Part shown: positions 16,273 through 27,281 of the stretch, in pieces
Position numbering within the stretch: the stretch's first letter is position 1
How the letters are laid out: each line of letters starts with the position of its first letter
Assembly (NCBI RefSeq): GCF_008369165.1
Contig: NZ_VOBA01000001.1
Location: 1,419,630-1,483,629 of the forward strand
Reading direction: 5' to 3'
DNA: 64,000 nucleotides
Origin: Dietzia sp. ANT_WB102
Lineage (GTDB): Bacteria > Actinomycetota > Actinomycetes > Mycobacteriales > Mycobacteriaceae
The notes under the pieces: model-generated
Seen by the model: only the letters and a program-made list of their open reading frames with translations
The model's database searches: none
Told to the model about the DNA's origin: nothing
Translations under genes and position numbers: made by a program

Positions 16273-16806
16273 ATGCGCCACAGAGTGACCAGATCCACCA
16301 TCGCCCTACTTGCAGGGGTCTGCGTCCTCGCCGCAGCCGCGTGCACCCCCGACACGGCGGGCCAGACGGACAGGGGCATGACAGCGAACGGGAATGATTC
16401 ACTTTCGCCCGCCTCCACGATCGCGGGAACGCCGCCCGTCCTCGCCGTCGACATCGTGCAAGGCACGCGAGACCAGGCCGTCGACGTACAGGTTGATGGT
16501 GGCGACGAGGGCGTCTCTGTGACGTTCCGCGAGATCACCATCGAACCCGGGTCCAGCACCGGCGAGCACTGTCACCACGGACAGCTCATTGCCGTTGTGA
16601 AGCAGGGCGCACTCAACCACCACGCGGACGCCTACCCCGACGGCGTCCACATCTACCGGGCCGGTGACGCCATCATCGAGGCCGCCGGCTCCCTGTACGA
16701 GGGTCGGAATAACGGCATGGAGGACGTGATTCTGCTCGTGACCTACGTGACCCCGGTGGGGATGCCTCTCTCCGAGACGGACCTGACAAAGTGCTCGTCG
16801 CGCTGA
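16273..16806 (+). CDS. Cupin-domain lipoprotein
   Basis: 177 residues. A signal peptide ends in the lipobox LAAAAC (Cys near residue 24), so it should be anchored on the outer face of the membrane. A Ser/Thr-rich linker leads to a cupin domain (about 60-165) with clustered histidines: GEHCHHGQLIAVVKQG and NHHADAYPDGVHIY, which could bind a metal. The ATG at 16273 gives a normal signal peptide; the open frame further upstream does not. Enzyme activity unknown. It ends 21 bases from the convergent enoyl-CoA hydratase gene. Confidence 0.75.
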   Translation: MRHRVTRSTIALLAGVCVLAAAACTPDTAGQTDRGMTANGNDSLSPASTIAGTPPVLAVDIVQGTRDQAVDVQVDGGDEGVSVTFREITIEPGSSTGEHCHHGQLIAVVKQGALNHHADAYPDGVHIYRAGDAIIEAAGSLYEGRNNGMEDVILLVTYVTPVGMPLSETDLTKCSSR

Positions 16807-16827
16807 GCGGTCAAACCGAGGGGCCGA

Positions 16828-17694
16828 TCAGGAGAAGAGGTCGGGTAGCCCGTCGGAGACACGGTCCGGGAAGGCTGGTTCCTCCCTGGAGAAGAACGCG
16901 GTGACACCGGCGCGGACATCAGCGGACTTGCCTCGGGTATAGATGCCGATCGACTCGGCGCGGTGAGCCACCTCGGGGTCAGTCGCGCCGAGCATGCGCC
17001 ACATGAGTTGGCGGGTCAGCGCCGCTGACACCGGCGCGGTGCCACGCGTCATCTCGCGGGCGATCTCGAGGGCACGCGGGAGGACTTCGTCGGCCGGGAG
17101 CACTTCCCGAACCAGCCCGCGCTCCAAGGCCTCGGCAGCGAGGATCGTCTTGCCACCTACAGTCCATTCGACCGCCGCCGAGATGCCCACCACCCGGGGA
17201 AGGAACCACGACGAGCAGGCCTCCGGCACGAGCCCGCGGCGCGTGAACACGAATCCGAACTTGGCGTTGTCCGCCGCGATGCGGACGTCCGTCGGGAGGG
17301 TCATGGTCACTCCCACCCCGGCAGCCGAGCCGTTAATCGCCGAGATGATCGGTTTGGTCATGCGGAAGATCCGCAGCGCGACCTGACCGCCCTTATCCGG
17401 CGGGGCGTCGACGGTGTCCAGGTCGGGATCCATCGCGGACGTGTCGCCCCCGCCCGAGATATCGGCCCCGGCACAGAACGCCCGGCCGGTGCCGGTGAGG
17501 ACCACGGCGCGAATGTCGTCGTCGGCGTCGCACGCGTCGAGAGCCGTGATGACGTCGTCGAGGTTCTGCGCGGTCACTGCGTTGAGCCTGTCGGGCCGAC
17601 TGAGCCGGAGCACCGCGATCTCGTCGCGGCGCTCGAGGATGACTTCAGGCTGGTCGGGTGAGGTTTCGGACGCCGCGTCGGGCGAGGGCTGCAT
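16828..17694 (-). CDS. Enoyl-CoA hydratase/isomerase family protein
   Basis: 288 residues of the crotonase fold, likely hydrating or isomerising an acyl-CoA in fatty-acid or related catabolism. Motifs: the oxyanion-hole segments RAFCAGADISGG and INGSAAGVGVTMTLPTD, and FVFTRRGLVPEACSSWFLPR, which carries one catalytic Glu position. The second Glu typical of true hydratases is not obvious, so isomerase or another crotonase activity is possible. The start is set at the ATG at 17694 (MQPSPDAASE). The frame is open further upstream but without family similarity. Confidence 0.82.
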   Translation of the reverse strand: MQPSPDAASETSPDQPEVILERRDEIAVLRLSRPDRLNAVTAQNLDDVITALDACDADDDIRAVVLTGTGRAFCAGADISGGGDTSAMDPDLDTVDAPPDKGGQVALRIFRMTKPIISAINGSAAGVGVTMTLPTDVRIAADNAKFGFVFTRRGLVPEACSSWFLPRVVGISAAVEWTVGGKTILAAEALERGLVREVLPADEVLPRALEIAREMTRGTAPVSAALTRQLMWRMLGATDPEVAHRAESIGIYTRGKSADVRAGVTAFFSREEPAFPDRVSDGLPDLFS

Positions 17695-17818
17695 GGTGGG
17701 CGACGTTACCCCGATCAGCGAGCGAGATTGCAGGGATCCACTGGCAGCTCCCCAGAGACGAAGCGCCACACCACGTCGTCGCCACGACGCCGCAAGCCAC
17801 CGTAACTGTCACCGCGAA

Positions 17819-17864
17819 GAGGGTGTCCCGCATGTGTCTCTCGCACTATGCGCGCGACACCCTC
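17819..17864 (-). terminator. Possible terminator after aconitase
   Basis: GAGGGTGTC (17819-17827) and GACACCCTC (17856-17864) form a perfect 9-bp stem around a 28-base loop, about 40 bases past the aconitase stop. The loop is long and no T-run follows, so this is weak. Confidence 0.35.
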
Positions 17865-17900
17865 CTCGCTGTCAACGGAACGCGGTTGTGCGGCGTGAGG

Positions 17901-20708
<2,808 letters not shown>

Positions 20709-20855
20709 GATCGGCCCTTCCGTAGTGGCGCCGATCGAGCCGTGCTAGTGACGACGGTCACCGGCGTTGAGCCCGACCATACTCGCGTCCTTCAGAACAT
20801 ATAAGCAGTCATGCAAACCCGGGCGAGCGACCGAGAAGACTACGAGCAGGGTGGA

Positions 20856-20898
20856 TGAAGGGCGGGACCGACTCCATCGGAACCGGCCCCGCCCTTCA
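20856..20898 (-). terminator. Strong hairpin terminator
   Basis: TGAAGGGCGGG (20856-20866) pairs perfectly with CCCGCCCTTCA (20888-20898) around a 21-base loop. It starts 12 bases after the stop of the small acidic protein gene on the minus strand and precedes the aconitase promoter region. No clear T-run. Confidence 0.6.
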
Positions 20899-20910
20899 CG
20901 GAATCCCGAG

Positions 20911-21105
20911 TCAGGCGACCTCGTCGTCACCTTCCGGCTCGCCGTCGTCAACGGGCAGTTCGATGGCCTGCTCGGCGACGTCAGCGGGATTGGCCTCGCG
21001 GAAGGGGTCGTCGACGGTCACCTCAGGCACATACTCTTCCGCGGCGGTGATTGAATCCGGGCCCGGGGTGTACTCGTCCGGGTCGATGCGGTCCTCGGCG
21101 ATCAT
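20911..21105 (-). CDS. Small acidic protein of unknown function
   Basis: 64 residues, about a third acidic, no membrane segment. The body DPDEYTPGPDSITAAEEYVP followed by EVTVDDPFREANPADVAEQ has the look of a short, conserved actinobacterial family rather than chance. A very strong site AGGAGGAGGACGAG precedes the ATG at 21105. The frame extends upstream to 21267, but the extension is basic, unlike the rest, and has no good start. It ends with its own hairpin terminator. Function unknown. Confidence 0.7.
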   Translation of the reverse strand: MIAEDRIDPDEYTPGPDSITAAEEYVPEVTVDDPFREANPADVAEQAIELPVDDGEPEGDDEVA

Positions 21106-21224
21106 CTCGTCCTCCTCCTGGCGCAGGGGCGCGTCTACCCCCACCTTTAGCAGCCCCCGGCGGGCGGCGCCAGTGTGAGTACGAACAGCGAATCCTCCGG
21201 TCGAGTTGACCGCGTCCACGCGAG

Positions 21225-21689
21225 TCAGGAGTTCGCGAACGCCAAGATGATCCAGACCGGCAGCCACAGGCCGGCCGTCAGGATTGAAAGGACCAGGTGC
21301 AACCCGTGGTTAACCCGTTTGGTCTGACCGCCGTGGACGAACACCGTCTGCTGCATCGGCGGATAACCGAACTGAGGCGGGTAAGGGCCTTGAGGAAACG
21401 GCTGCGGCGGCACATAGAGATGCTGCGGGATATACGGATCTGCGTAACCGGAGGGCGCGGTGGGGCCATGAGGTGCCCCGGAACGGTAGGGGGCGGCTGG
21501 CGGCATGCCATACGGGAAGCCGCCCTCGTGGGCCAACGGCTCGGTCGGGCTCGCGAACGGCTGGGCCGATGGGAACGGCTGTGCGGAGGGGAACTGCTGG
21601 GTCGGGTTCAGCCGGTCCGGCGTCGCGGGCCGAGCGTACCGGTCCTCGGACCACGGCCCTTCCCGCGGCCGCGCGTGCTGCTCGTTCAT
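21225..21689 (-). CDS. Proline-rich protein with one C-terminal membrane helix
   Basis: 154 residues. The first 115 are rich in Pro, Tyr, Gln and Ala with short repeats (FPSAQPFPSAQPF) and are probably disordered. The end KRVNHGLHLVLSILTAGLW followed by LPVWIILAF is a conserved membrane segment seen in many actinobacterial proline-rich proteins (NHxLHLxLTxxTxGLWxPVW pattern). The topology suggests a cytoplasmic disordered tail tethered to the membrane. The ATG at 21689 is preferred to an upstream one at 21734. Function unknown. Confidence 0.65.
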   Translation of the reverse strand: MNEQHARPREGPWSEDRYARPATPDRLNPTQQFPSAQPFPSAQPFASPTEPLAHEGGFPYGMPPAAPYRSGAPHGPTAPSGYADPYIPQHLYVPPQPFPQGPYPPQFGYPPMQQTVFVHGGQTKRVNHGLHLVLSILTAGLWLPVWIILAFANS

Positions 21690-21896
21690 GCTGACTCGAT
21701 TCCAGGGTCGCTGGCGGGACAGAGACTCCAACATAGCCGCGCGGCACCATGTTCACACCAGCAAGGCCGGATCCCGTGATCGAATTCGGGCCCCCAAAGT
21801 GCGGCACGGTTCGCGCCGGAAACCTCGACTGTGAATACCCATCCGGTCGCGCGCAGTCTCCGAACCCTGCGTAGACGCCAAGACTGGAGACCCGCA

Positions 21897-22289
21897 ATGA
21901 GCAGCGCCCCCGCACGTCCTCGCCGCACGGTGAACACGACAGTCGTCATCGCCCTCGGCATTGTCGCAGCCGCCCTGGCGCTGGGCACGCGCCTGCTGAC
22001 GATCGGGCCGTCGTTGACCACCGCGATCGCCTCCGCCGAATTTGCGGCCGGCGCCGCACTGATGACCCGAACCACCTGGATATTGCCCGCTCTGTTCACC
22101 GTGACTGTCTTCGCGGGGATGGTGATCACGGTGCACCTGATCGGCGCCCGGCGCACCCCGCAGGTCACCGAGGCCCCGACGGGCACCCCTAACGCCCAAC
22201 CCATCAGCGTCATCCCGTTCGAACTCCGGGCTCCTGACAGGGCGCTTGCCGAAGCCAGCCGGGGCCTGTTCCGCAGCATCGACTCGTGA
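21897..22289 (+). CDS. Small membrane protein, unknown
   Basis: 130 residues. Two or three hydrophobic stretches (about 15-35, 45-60 and 62-82) sit between a basic N-terminus (MSSAPARPRRTVN) and a hydrophilic C-terminal tail of about 48 residues. There is no recognised domain. The ATG at 21897 follows CTGGAGACCCGCA, a moderate ribosome-binding match. It is convergent with nothing close and may be monocistronic. Confidence 0.55.
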   Translation: MSSAPARPRRTVNTTVVIALGIVAAALALGTRLLTIGPSLTTAIASAEFAAGAALMTRTTWILPALFTVTVFAGMVITVHLIGARRTPQVTEAPTGTPNAQPISVIPFELRAPDRALAEASRGLFRSIDS

Positions 22290-22365
22290 ACCTGCCCCGG
22301 AGGTGGGGGACCTCGTCGTCGTCATACCGTGGTCCTGGACATTCCGCCCATGCGACGATTGGCGC

Positions 22366-22554
22366 ATGGCCAAAAAGGACAAGCGGTTCGAGAAGATCCA
22401 CTCCGAGTCGATCGGGTTCGGCGGCGTCGTGGAGATCCTGCGCGACACCCGCACCGGCGTCTGTTACCTGTGGCGCTCGCCCGGAGGGGGCGGTGGCGGG
22501 CTCACTGTGCTCGTGGACGCCCAGGGCAAGCCGCTGATCGACTTCGCGATCTAG
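22366..22554 (+). CDS. DUF6440-like small protein
   Basis: 62 residues: MAKKDKRFEKIHSESIGFGG, then EILRDTRTGVCYLWRSPGGG and GGLTVLVDAQGKPL. The pattern (RFE..., DxxTGVxYL, GGLTxLxDxxGKP) matches the small DUF6440 family. Soluble; role unknown. Five glycines in a row separate the two beta-rich halves. It runs convergently with the next gene, eight bases apart. Confidence 0.65.
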   Translation: MAKKDKRFEKIHSESIGFGGVVEILRDTRTGVCYLWRSPGGGGGGLTVLVDAQGKPLIDFAI

Positions 22555-22561
22555 GCACCGC

Positions 22562-23191
22562 TTAGCGCGGGCATGACGCTCCTGCGCCGATTGTGTCGCC
22601 CGCTTCGTCGGTGTCGTCGCTCGTGCCTGATGCCGAACCGAGATCACCGCCCGCCTTCTCGGAGATCAGCGGCCCAACACCCGTCGGACTGGCCTCCGGG
22701 CACGGCCAACCCTTCCCCGGAGAGGTGGGGGAGGGCAGCCGGGCGGTGCCCGAGGTGGCGGTCTGCTGGGTCGTGGGCCGGGGTCCGCGCCCGGGTTGGA
22801 TGTTTGGACTGCCCACCGGGACCCGGATGATCAGGGGCTCCGAACCACCGGAGGGGTCTCGGGCATTGTCGTGGTCGGGTTCTGGTTCGGCGTCGTCGGC
22901 GTTGGGGCTGGCTTTGGCAACGGTCGACGAGAGCACCCAGGTCTCCGGGGCCGGCGATTGCGTGTCGTAGTCGGCCGAATTGGCCGGGATGACCGTCGGG
23001 GCCCTCTCCAGGCCGAACGGGACAAAGAGAACCAGCCCGGGGACGAGAGCAACACACAGCGCTGTCCAGCCGAACCCGATGGGCGATCTATCCCTCGCGG
23101 TTCCGTGGTTCGGGGTAACGGCGTTCGTGGCGGGGGCGTCAGGCCGAGGTGCCGAACGATCTGCAGGCTTGGATCGCCTCAAGCCGGTCAT
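22562..23191 (-). CDS. Single-pass membrane or exported protein, unknown
   Basis: 209 residues. A basic N-terminal 40 residues lead to one hydrophobic helix (FGWTALCVALVPGLVLFVPF, about 40-60). A long outer part rich in Pro, Thr, Ser, Gly and Asp has no domain that can be recognised. Topology suggests N-in, C-out anchoring. A Cys stands third from the end. The reading frame has the codon bias of its neighbours, but expression is unproven. Confidence 0.5.
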   Translation of the reverse strand: MTGLRRSKPADRSAPRPDAPATNAVTPNHGTARDRSPIGFGWTALCVALVPGLVLFVPFGLERAPTVIPANSADYDTQSPAPETWVLSSTVAKASPNADDAEPEPDHDNARDPSGGSEPLIIRVPVGSPNIQPGRGPRPTTQQTATSGTARLPSPTSPGKGWPCPEASPTGVGPLISEKAGGDLGSASGTSDDTDEAGDTIGAGASCPR

Positions 23192-23413
23192 CGTTGCTCC
23201 TTCGTCAAGTCACCGCCGTCGATCGGACGAGTGCGTCTCGGGAGACTCTCACCGCCTCTTCTCCTCGCAGAAGCAGCGCACACATCTTGGTGAACGTTAC
23301 TTCATCGTGACTGTACCGCGCTCGGTGAGCTGGGGCAACGAACGAAAGCGCACGTGAACCCGCTCACAATTGGGTGCTTGTGTGAGACGGCGAGGCCGAT
23401 CAATGGAGAGCCC

Positions 23414-24061
23414 CTACGGTGCGGGTCGGGCGAGTCCCGTCGCGAACCAGTCGATCAGGTCGATCACGTACGTACCGTGCCGGAGGCTTGACTCCGGGGG
23501 ATCGCAGGCGCGCGCCGCGAGCTCGGCGGTGAGCATCACGATCAACTGCCGGACCCGGTGCGTCGCGAGGTCCGACCCGCACCGGGCAGTCACGGCCGAC
23601 ACCAGCATCTCCAGCTGATCCTGCAGTGCGGTGTCCGCGACTGGCCCGGTAGTGACCGTCCGGCCCACCTCCGCGAGCGAACCCAGTTGCGCGATCACCC
23701 GGAGTGTCCAGCGGCCCTCGTCGTCGTCGAGAAGATCGGCCAGCGGCGACACTACCGCCCGCACGATCTCGGCGAGGCCGGGGGGCGCGGAGTTCCATTG
23801 CCGCAGATCGGCGCGACGCTCGTCCTCCATCCGGGCGACTCCGCGGCGCACTACCTCCTCGAGAAGTCCCGCTCGTCCTCCGAAGTGGTAGTTGATCGCC
23901 GAGTCGTTGCCCTGTCCGGCATCGGCGATGATGTCGCGGACCCGCGCCGTCCGCCAACCGTCCGCAGCGAATCGACGCAGGCCGGCGAGGTAGAGCGCCT
24001 CGCGGGTAGCGGCCGAGCGGGGCGTGATGGCGGGTCGGGGTGCGGCGGCGGGGCGGGGCAC
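23414..24061 (-). CDS. TetR-family regulator of the adjacent P450
   Basis: 215 residues. The N-terminal TetR helix-turn-helix is clear (LRRFAADGWRTARVRDIIAD then AGQGNDSAINYHFGGRAGLL). The ligand-binding half is helical and divergent. The recognition-helix segment AGQ-N-SA-YHFG is nearly the same as in the TetR at 40221. It is divergent from the P450 gene, with a perfect palindrome between them that covers the P450 promoter, so it very probably represses the P450 and itself. Confidence 0.85.
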   Translation of the reverse strand: MPRPAAAPRPAITPRSAATREALYLAGLRRFAADGWRTARVRDIIADAGQGNDSAINYHFGGRAGLLEEVVRRGVARMEDERRADLRQWNSAPPGLAEIVRAVVSPLADLLDDDEGRWTLRVIAQLGSLAEVGRTVTTGPVADTALQDQLEMLVSAVTARCGSDLATHRVRQLIVMLTAELAARACDPPESSLRHGTYVIDLIDWFATGLARPAP

Positions 24062-24092
24062 GAGCTCGAGTCTAGAGCGCCCTTCCCAACGA

Positions 24093-24109
24093 TTAACAGT
24101 CCGTGTTAA
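24093..24109. promoter_or_regulatory. Palindromic operator between TetR and P450 genes
   Basis: TTAACA-gtccg-TGTTAA, perfect 6-bp arms around 5 bases. It overlaps TTAAAT (24106-24111), a likely -10 box six bases before the P450 ATG, so a bound TetR would block transcription. The only AT-rich patch in the short divergent gap. Confidence 0.7.
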
Positions 24110-24117
24110 ATGGGCCC

Positions 24118-25362
24118 ATGACCCACGTACCGGCGCCCGCGTTCGATCCGTTCGACCCGGCGCACCTCGCGGACCCTTACCCCGGTTACCGGCACCTGCG
24201 CAAGGCCGACCCCGTGCACTTCCACCGCGGCGACGGGACCGCTGCCCATCCCGATTTTTGGGCGCTGTCGCGCTACGCCGACGTCGACGCCGCCGTGTGC
24301 GACCCCGGTACCTTCTCCTCCGCCAGCGGGCTGACCTTCTACCGCGACGAGATCGAGAAGCTCGGGCTCGCCCCGACCATCGTCATGATGGACCCGCCGG
24401 AGCACTCCGGAAAACGGCGACTGTTGGCTAAGGCCTTCTCCCCGAAACGGGTCGCGGCAACCGAGCCGCAGATTCGCGACTTCGTCCGTAGACGACTGGC
24501 GGAGATGGCCCAGAGATACGACGACGGCGAGGTCGTCGATCTCCACCGCGACTTCAGTTCCCAAATCCCGACGTTCGTGCTGGCCCACCTGTTCGGCCTG
24601 CCCCCCGCGGACCGGCCGCGGTTTGGCCCGTGGGTCAGCGCGCTCACGACCCTGCAGGAGGAGGGGTTCCGCCCGGCGGGCCTCGAAGGTGGGGCGGTCG
24701 CCGCGGTGGCCGAAATGTTCGGCTACTTCGGCGAGCTCATCACCGAGCGCCGGGCTCGACCCGGTGAGGACCTGATCTCCGCACTCACGCAGGCCGAGAT
24801 CGGCGGCGAGCGACTGGACGACTGGGACATCCTGGGATTCTGTTTTGTCATCGTCGCCGGGGGAAACGACACCACCGGCAATCTCATCTCGCACACGGTT
24901 GCCCTGCTCGACCAGCATCCGCGGCAGCGGGAGCTGCTCGTGTCCGACCCCGGGTTGATCCCCGGTGCGCTCTCTGAGTGCCTGCGATTCGAGTCCAGCG
25001 TCCAGGGTCTGGCGCGCACGACCACGCGCGAGGTCGCGGTGGGCGGGGTGACGATCCCGGCAGGGGAGAAGGTGATGATGCTCTACGGCTCGGCCAACCG
25101 CGACGAGCGCGAGTTCGGTCCCACCTCCGAGCAGCTCGACATCCGTCGCGAGATCACCGGACACCTGGGATTCGCCCGCGGTCCGCACTTCTGCATCGGC
25201 TCGCACTTCGCCCGCCTCCAGGCACGGATCGCCGTGGAGGAGCTCTACGCCGCGCACCCGACGATCGGGGTCGATATGGGCGCGGCCGTCCGGGCTCTCT
25301 CGCCGTTCACCCGCGGGTTCGACTCACTGCCCGCGACGGGTCTGGCCACGCCGCTGCCCTGA
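24118..25362 (+). CDS. Cytochrome P450
   Basis: 414 residues, soluble bacterial class. The I-helix motif AGGNDTTGN carries the Thr used in oxygen activation. The ExxR pair is in SECLRF, and the heme-binding loop FARGPHFCIGSHFARLQ places the ligand Cys at residue 359. HPDFWALSRYADV and MMDPPEHSGKRRLLAKAFSP are also typical. It resembles actinobacterial P450s acting on steroids, fatty acids or terpenoids, but the substrate is open. No ferredoxin or reductase gene is adjacent. The ATG at 24118 follows a -10-like TTAAAT directly, so the transcript may be leaderless. Confidence 0.93.
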   Translation: MTHVPAPAFDPFDPAHLADPYPGYRHLRKADPVHFHRGDGTAAHPDFWALSRYADVDAAVCDPGTFSSASGLTFYRDEIEKLGLAPTIVMMDPPEHSGKRRLLAKAFSPKRVAATEPQIRDFVRRRLAEMAQRYDDGEVVDLHRDFSSQIPTFVLAHLFGLPPADRPRFGPWVSALTTLQEEGFRPAGLEGGAVAAVAEMFGYFGELITERRARPGEDLISALTQAEIGGERLDDWDILGFCFVIVAGGNDTTGNLISHTVALLDQHPRQRELLVSDPGLIPGALSECLRFESSVQGLARTTTREVAVGGVTIPAGEKVMMLYGSANRDEREFGPTSEQLDIRREITGHLGFARGPHFCIGSHFARLQARIAVEELYAAHPTIGVDMGAAVRALSPFTRGFDSLPATGLATPLP

Positions 25363-25392
25363 CCGGCCTGCGGTCCTGGCACGGGAAGGGTG

Positions 25393-25824
25393 TCAGTCGA
25401 GGTCCGGGCGTTTGCGGTTGCGCTTGATTTCGGCGCGGCGGCGTTCGTCCTGGACGCGACGGCGGCGTGAACCGCGCGTGGGTCGGGTGGGTCTCCTGGT
25501 GACGGGAGGGGCCACTGCCTCGCGCAGGAGATCAGCGAGGCGCTGGCGTGCCGCGGCCCGGTTGCGCCGCTGTGACCGGTGTTCCTCGGCGCTGACGGTG
25601 AGCACCGTGCCTGACAGCGTGGATGCGAGAGTGCGAAGAACGCGGTCGCGCTGGACCTCGTCCAGGGCCGTCGTGGTGCCCAGGTCGATACTGAGCTGCA
25701 CTCGGGAATCTGACGTATTGACGTGTTGGCCGCCGGGGCCGGACGACCGCGAGAACCGCTCAACCAGCTCTGCCTCCGGCACTGTCAGGCCGCGGGGCGC
25801 GCCGGGCCCCGGGGTCACGCGCAC
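25393..25824 (-). CDS. arfB: Release-factor-like peptidyl-tRNA hydrolase ArfB
   Basis: About 143 residues. It has the GGQ motif in SSGPGGQHVNTSDSRV, which hydrolyses peptidyl-tRNA on stalled ribosomes, and a very basic C-terminal tail (RGSRRRRVQDERRRAEIKRN) that in ArfB enters the empty mRNA channel. There is no codon-recognition domain, as expected. The GTG at 25824 gives a family-like N-terminus; a further GTG at 25851 is possible. It sits between the P450 and acyltransferase genes without a functional link. Confidence 0.88.
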   Translation of the reverse strand: MRVTPGPGAPRGLTVPEAELVERFSRSSGPGGQHVNTSDSRVQLSIDLGTTTALDEVQRDRVLRTLASTLSGTVLTVSAEEHRSQRRNRAAARQRLADLLREAVAPPVTRRPTRPTRGSRRRRVQDERRRAEIKRNRKRPDLD

Positions 25825-25871
25825 GCCGTCCACTGCACCAGTGTCGCGCACCGGGGATCGCAGGTGGGAAT

Positions 25872-26486
25872 TCAGGAGTCGAGCTGGCCGAGTTCCCGCT
25901 CGTCGCCGGAGTCCGCCGTCCGGCTCTCATCCACCAGGCGCGGCTCGACCCGCTGCTCCGGATGGAATCCGGACTTGTCCGCGTAGAAGGCCCGGATTCG
26001 GTCCATGTCCTCCGCCACATCACCGGTCAGATCGATGGTCGGTCCCAGCCCGGTCGTCATCGTGGTGCGATCGACGTACCCCAGCGTCACCGGCAACCCG
26101 GTCTCCCGGGCGATGCGGTAGAAACCCGACTTCCAGTGGGTGTGTCCTGATCGGGTGCCATCCGGGGTGACGACCAACCCAAACGTCTCCCCGGCATGCA
26201 CCTTCCGGACCATGTCCTCGACGACCCGAGCAGGATTCGCCCGGTCCACGGGAACCCCACCGAGTGCGCGCATCACCGGCCCGCGCCACCCGGAGAACAG
26301 GCTGGCCTTGCCGAGCCAGTGCATATCGATACCCAGTCGCCAGGCGATGCCGAGCATCAGCACGAAATCCCAGTTGGACGTGTGCGGGGCACCCAGGAGC
26401 ACCGTCGGCCGGTCCGGGGCCGGTCGGGTCGCCAGCTCCCAGCGGCTGAAGAACCAGAAGATGCGGGAGATGAGACGTCGGAGCAC
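25872..26486 (-). CDS. Lysophospholipid-type acyltransferase (PlsC fold)
   Basis: 204 residues. The acyltransferase box HTSNWD (HxxxxD type, near residue 35) is followed by the glycerophosphate-binding-like region LGGVPVDRA and by VVTPDGTRSG, which takes the place of the usual EGTRS. This is the short 1-acyl-glycerol-3-phosphate acyltransferase-like family of actinobacteria. The acceptor may differ from lysophosphatidate. The GTG start has no ribosome site, but TAAGGT lies six bases before it, which suggests a leaderless message. Confidence 0.8.
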   Translation of the reverse strand: MLRRLISRIFWFFSRWELATRPAPDRPTVLLGAPHTSNWDFVLMLGIAWRLGIDMHWLGKASLFSGWRGPVMRALGGVPVDRANPARVVEDMVRKVHAGETFGLVVTPDGTRSGHTHWKSGFYRIARETGLPVTLGYVDRTTMTTGLGPTIDLTGDVAEDMDRIRAFYADKSGFHPEQRVEPRLVDESRTADSGDERELGQLDS

Positions 26487-26555
26487 CCCGTCACCTTAGA
26501 ACAGCGGCGGTGTGACGGGGTCGCGAAGAGTCCCTGGGGGACGGCAGGGGTCGCG

Positions 26556-27203
26556 CTACCTGCCGGGGGCCGCCGCGCCGGTGACGACGCGGGCCAGCAG
26601 GTCGGCGAGACGCTCGTCGATGTCGACGCGGTCGGTCTCGGGTATGTCGAGGGCGTCCAGCAGTGCGCCCCGCAGCACAGGCCAGGCGTACACGGCGGTA
26701 AAGACCAGCAGTAGTTCCACGTCGCCGACCGGCGGGGGAGAGGTCATCCGGCGCAGCGCGGCAGCCGGCCGCTGCGACGGATCGACCATCGGCGGAAAGG
26801 CCGCCTCGCGGTCCAGGGCCAGCCACGCCAGCAGCCGACTGATCTCCGGGTGTGACGAGGCGCCGAGCAGCATTCCTCGAACGGCCTCGCCGGCGTCGTC
26901 CTGTTGTTCCAGTCGGGAAGCGCCATGTCGTACGGCGTCCTGCATCACCGCGGTGAGCAGTGCGTCCTTGCGTCCGATGTGACGGTGGATCAGTCCGAGG
27001 TTGACCTGTGCTGCGTCGGCGATATCTCGAAGCGGGACACTCGGACCACGCTCCGACAGGAGCCTGCGGGCTTCCCGCATGACCGCCGAACGGACCTCGT
27101 CACGACCGGTTGGGCGGGAGGGGGTCGGGATGCCCTCGTCGTCGTTACCTTCGGCGCGTCCGGCGTGTCCGGCGCGTCCGGCGGCATTCTTACCGGTTTC
27201 CAT
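26556..27203 (-). CDS. TetR-family regulator of the catabolic cluster
   Basis: About 215 residues. The helix-turn-helix is in LLSERGPSVPLRDIADAAQV followed by NLGLIHRHIGRKDALL, an unusual recognition helix (LIHRHIG instead of xxYYHF). The C-terminal part resembles TetR_C domains of actinobacteria. The start is taken at 27203 because the next upstream ATG (27218) lies inside a palindrome that looks like its operator. It is divergent from the NTF2-like gene and probably controls the run of plus-strand genes to 32.5 kb. Confidence 0.8.
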   Translation of the reverse strand: METGKNAAGRAGHAGRAEGNDDEGIPTPSRPTGRDEVRSAVMREARRLLSERGPSVPLRDIADAAQVNLGLIHRHIGRKDALLTAVMQDAVRHGASRLEQQDDAGEAVRGMLLGASSHPEISRLLAWLALDREAAFPPMVDPSQRPAAALRRMTSPPPVGDVELLLVFTAVYAWPVLRGALLDALDIPETDRVDIDERLADLLARVVTGAAAPGR

Positions 27204-27209
27204 TCCCGA

Positions 27210-27231
27210 ACTGTACACACTTGACTACAGT
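27210..27231. promoter_or_regulatory. Possible operator for the TetR at 26556
   Basis: ACTGTA (27210-27215) and TACAGT (27226-27231) are inverted around ten bases, in the divergent gap between the TetR gene and the NTF2-like gene. A TTGACT lies inside (27221-27226). Six-bp arms are short, so this is tentative. Confidence 0.4.
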
Positions 27232-27281
27232 CGCTGTGTGCGCCCGACAGGCGCCCCCGACCCTCTGCGAAAGGCCACGCG

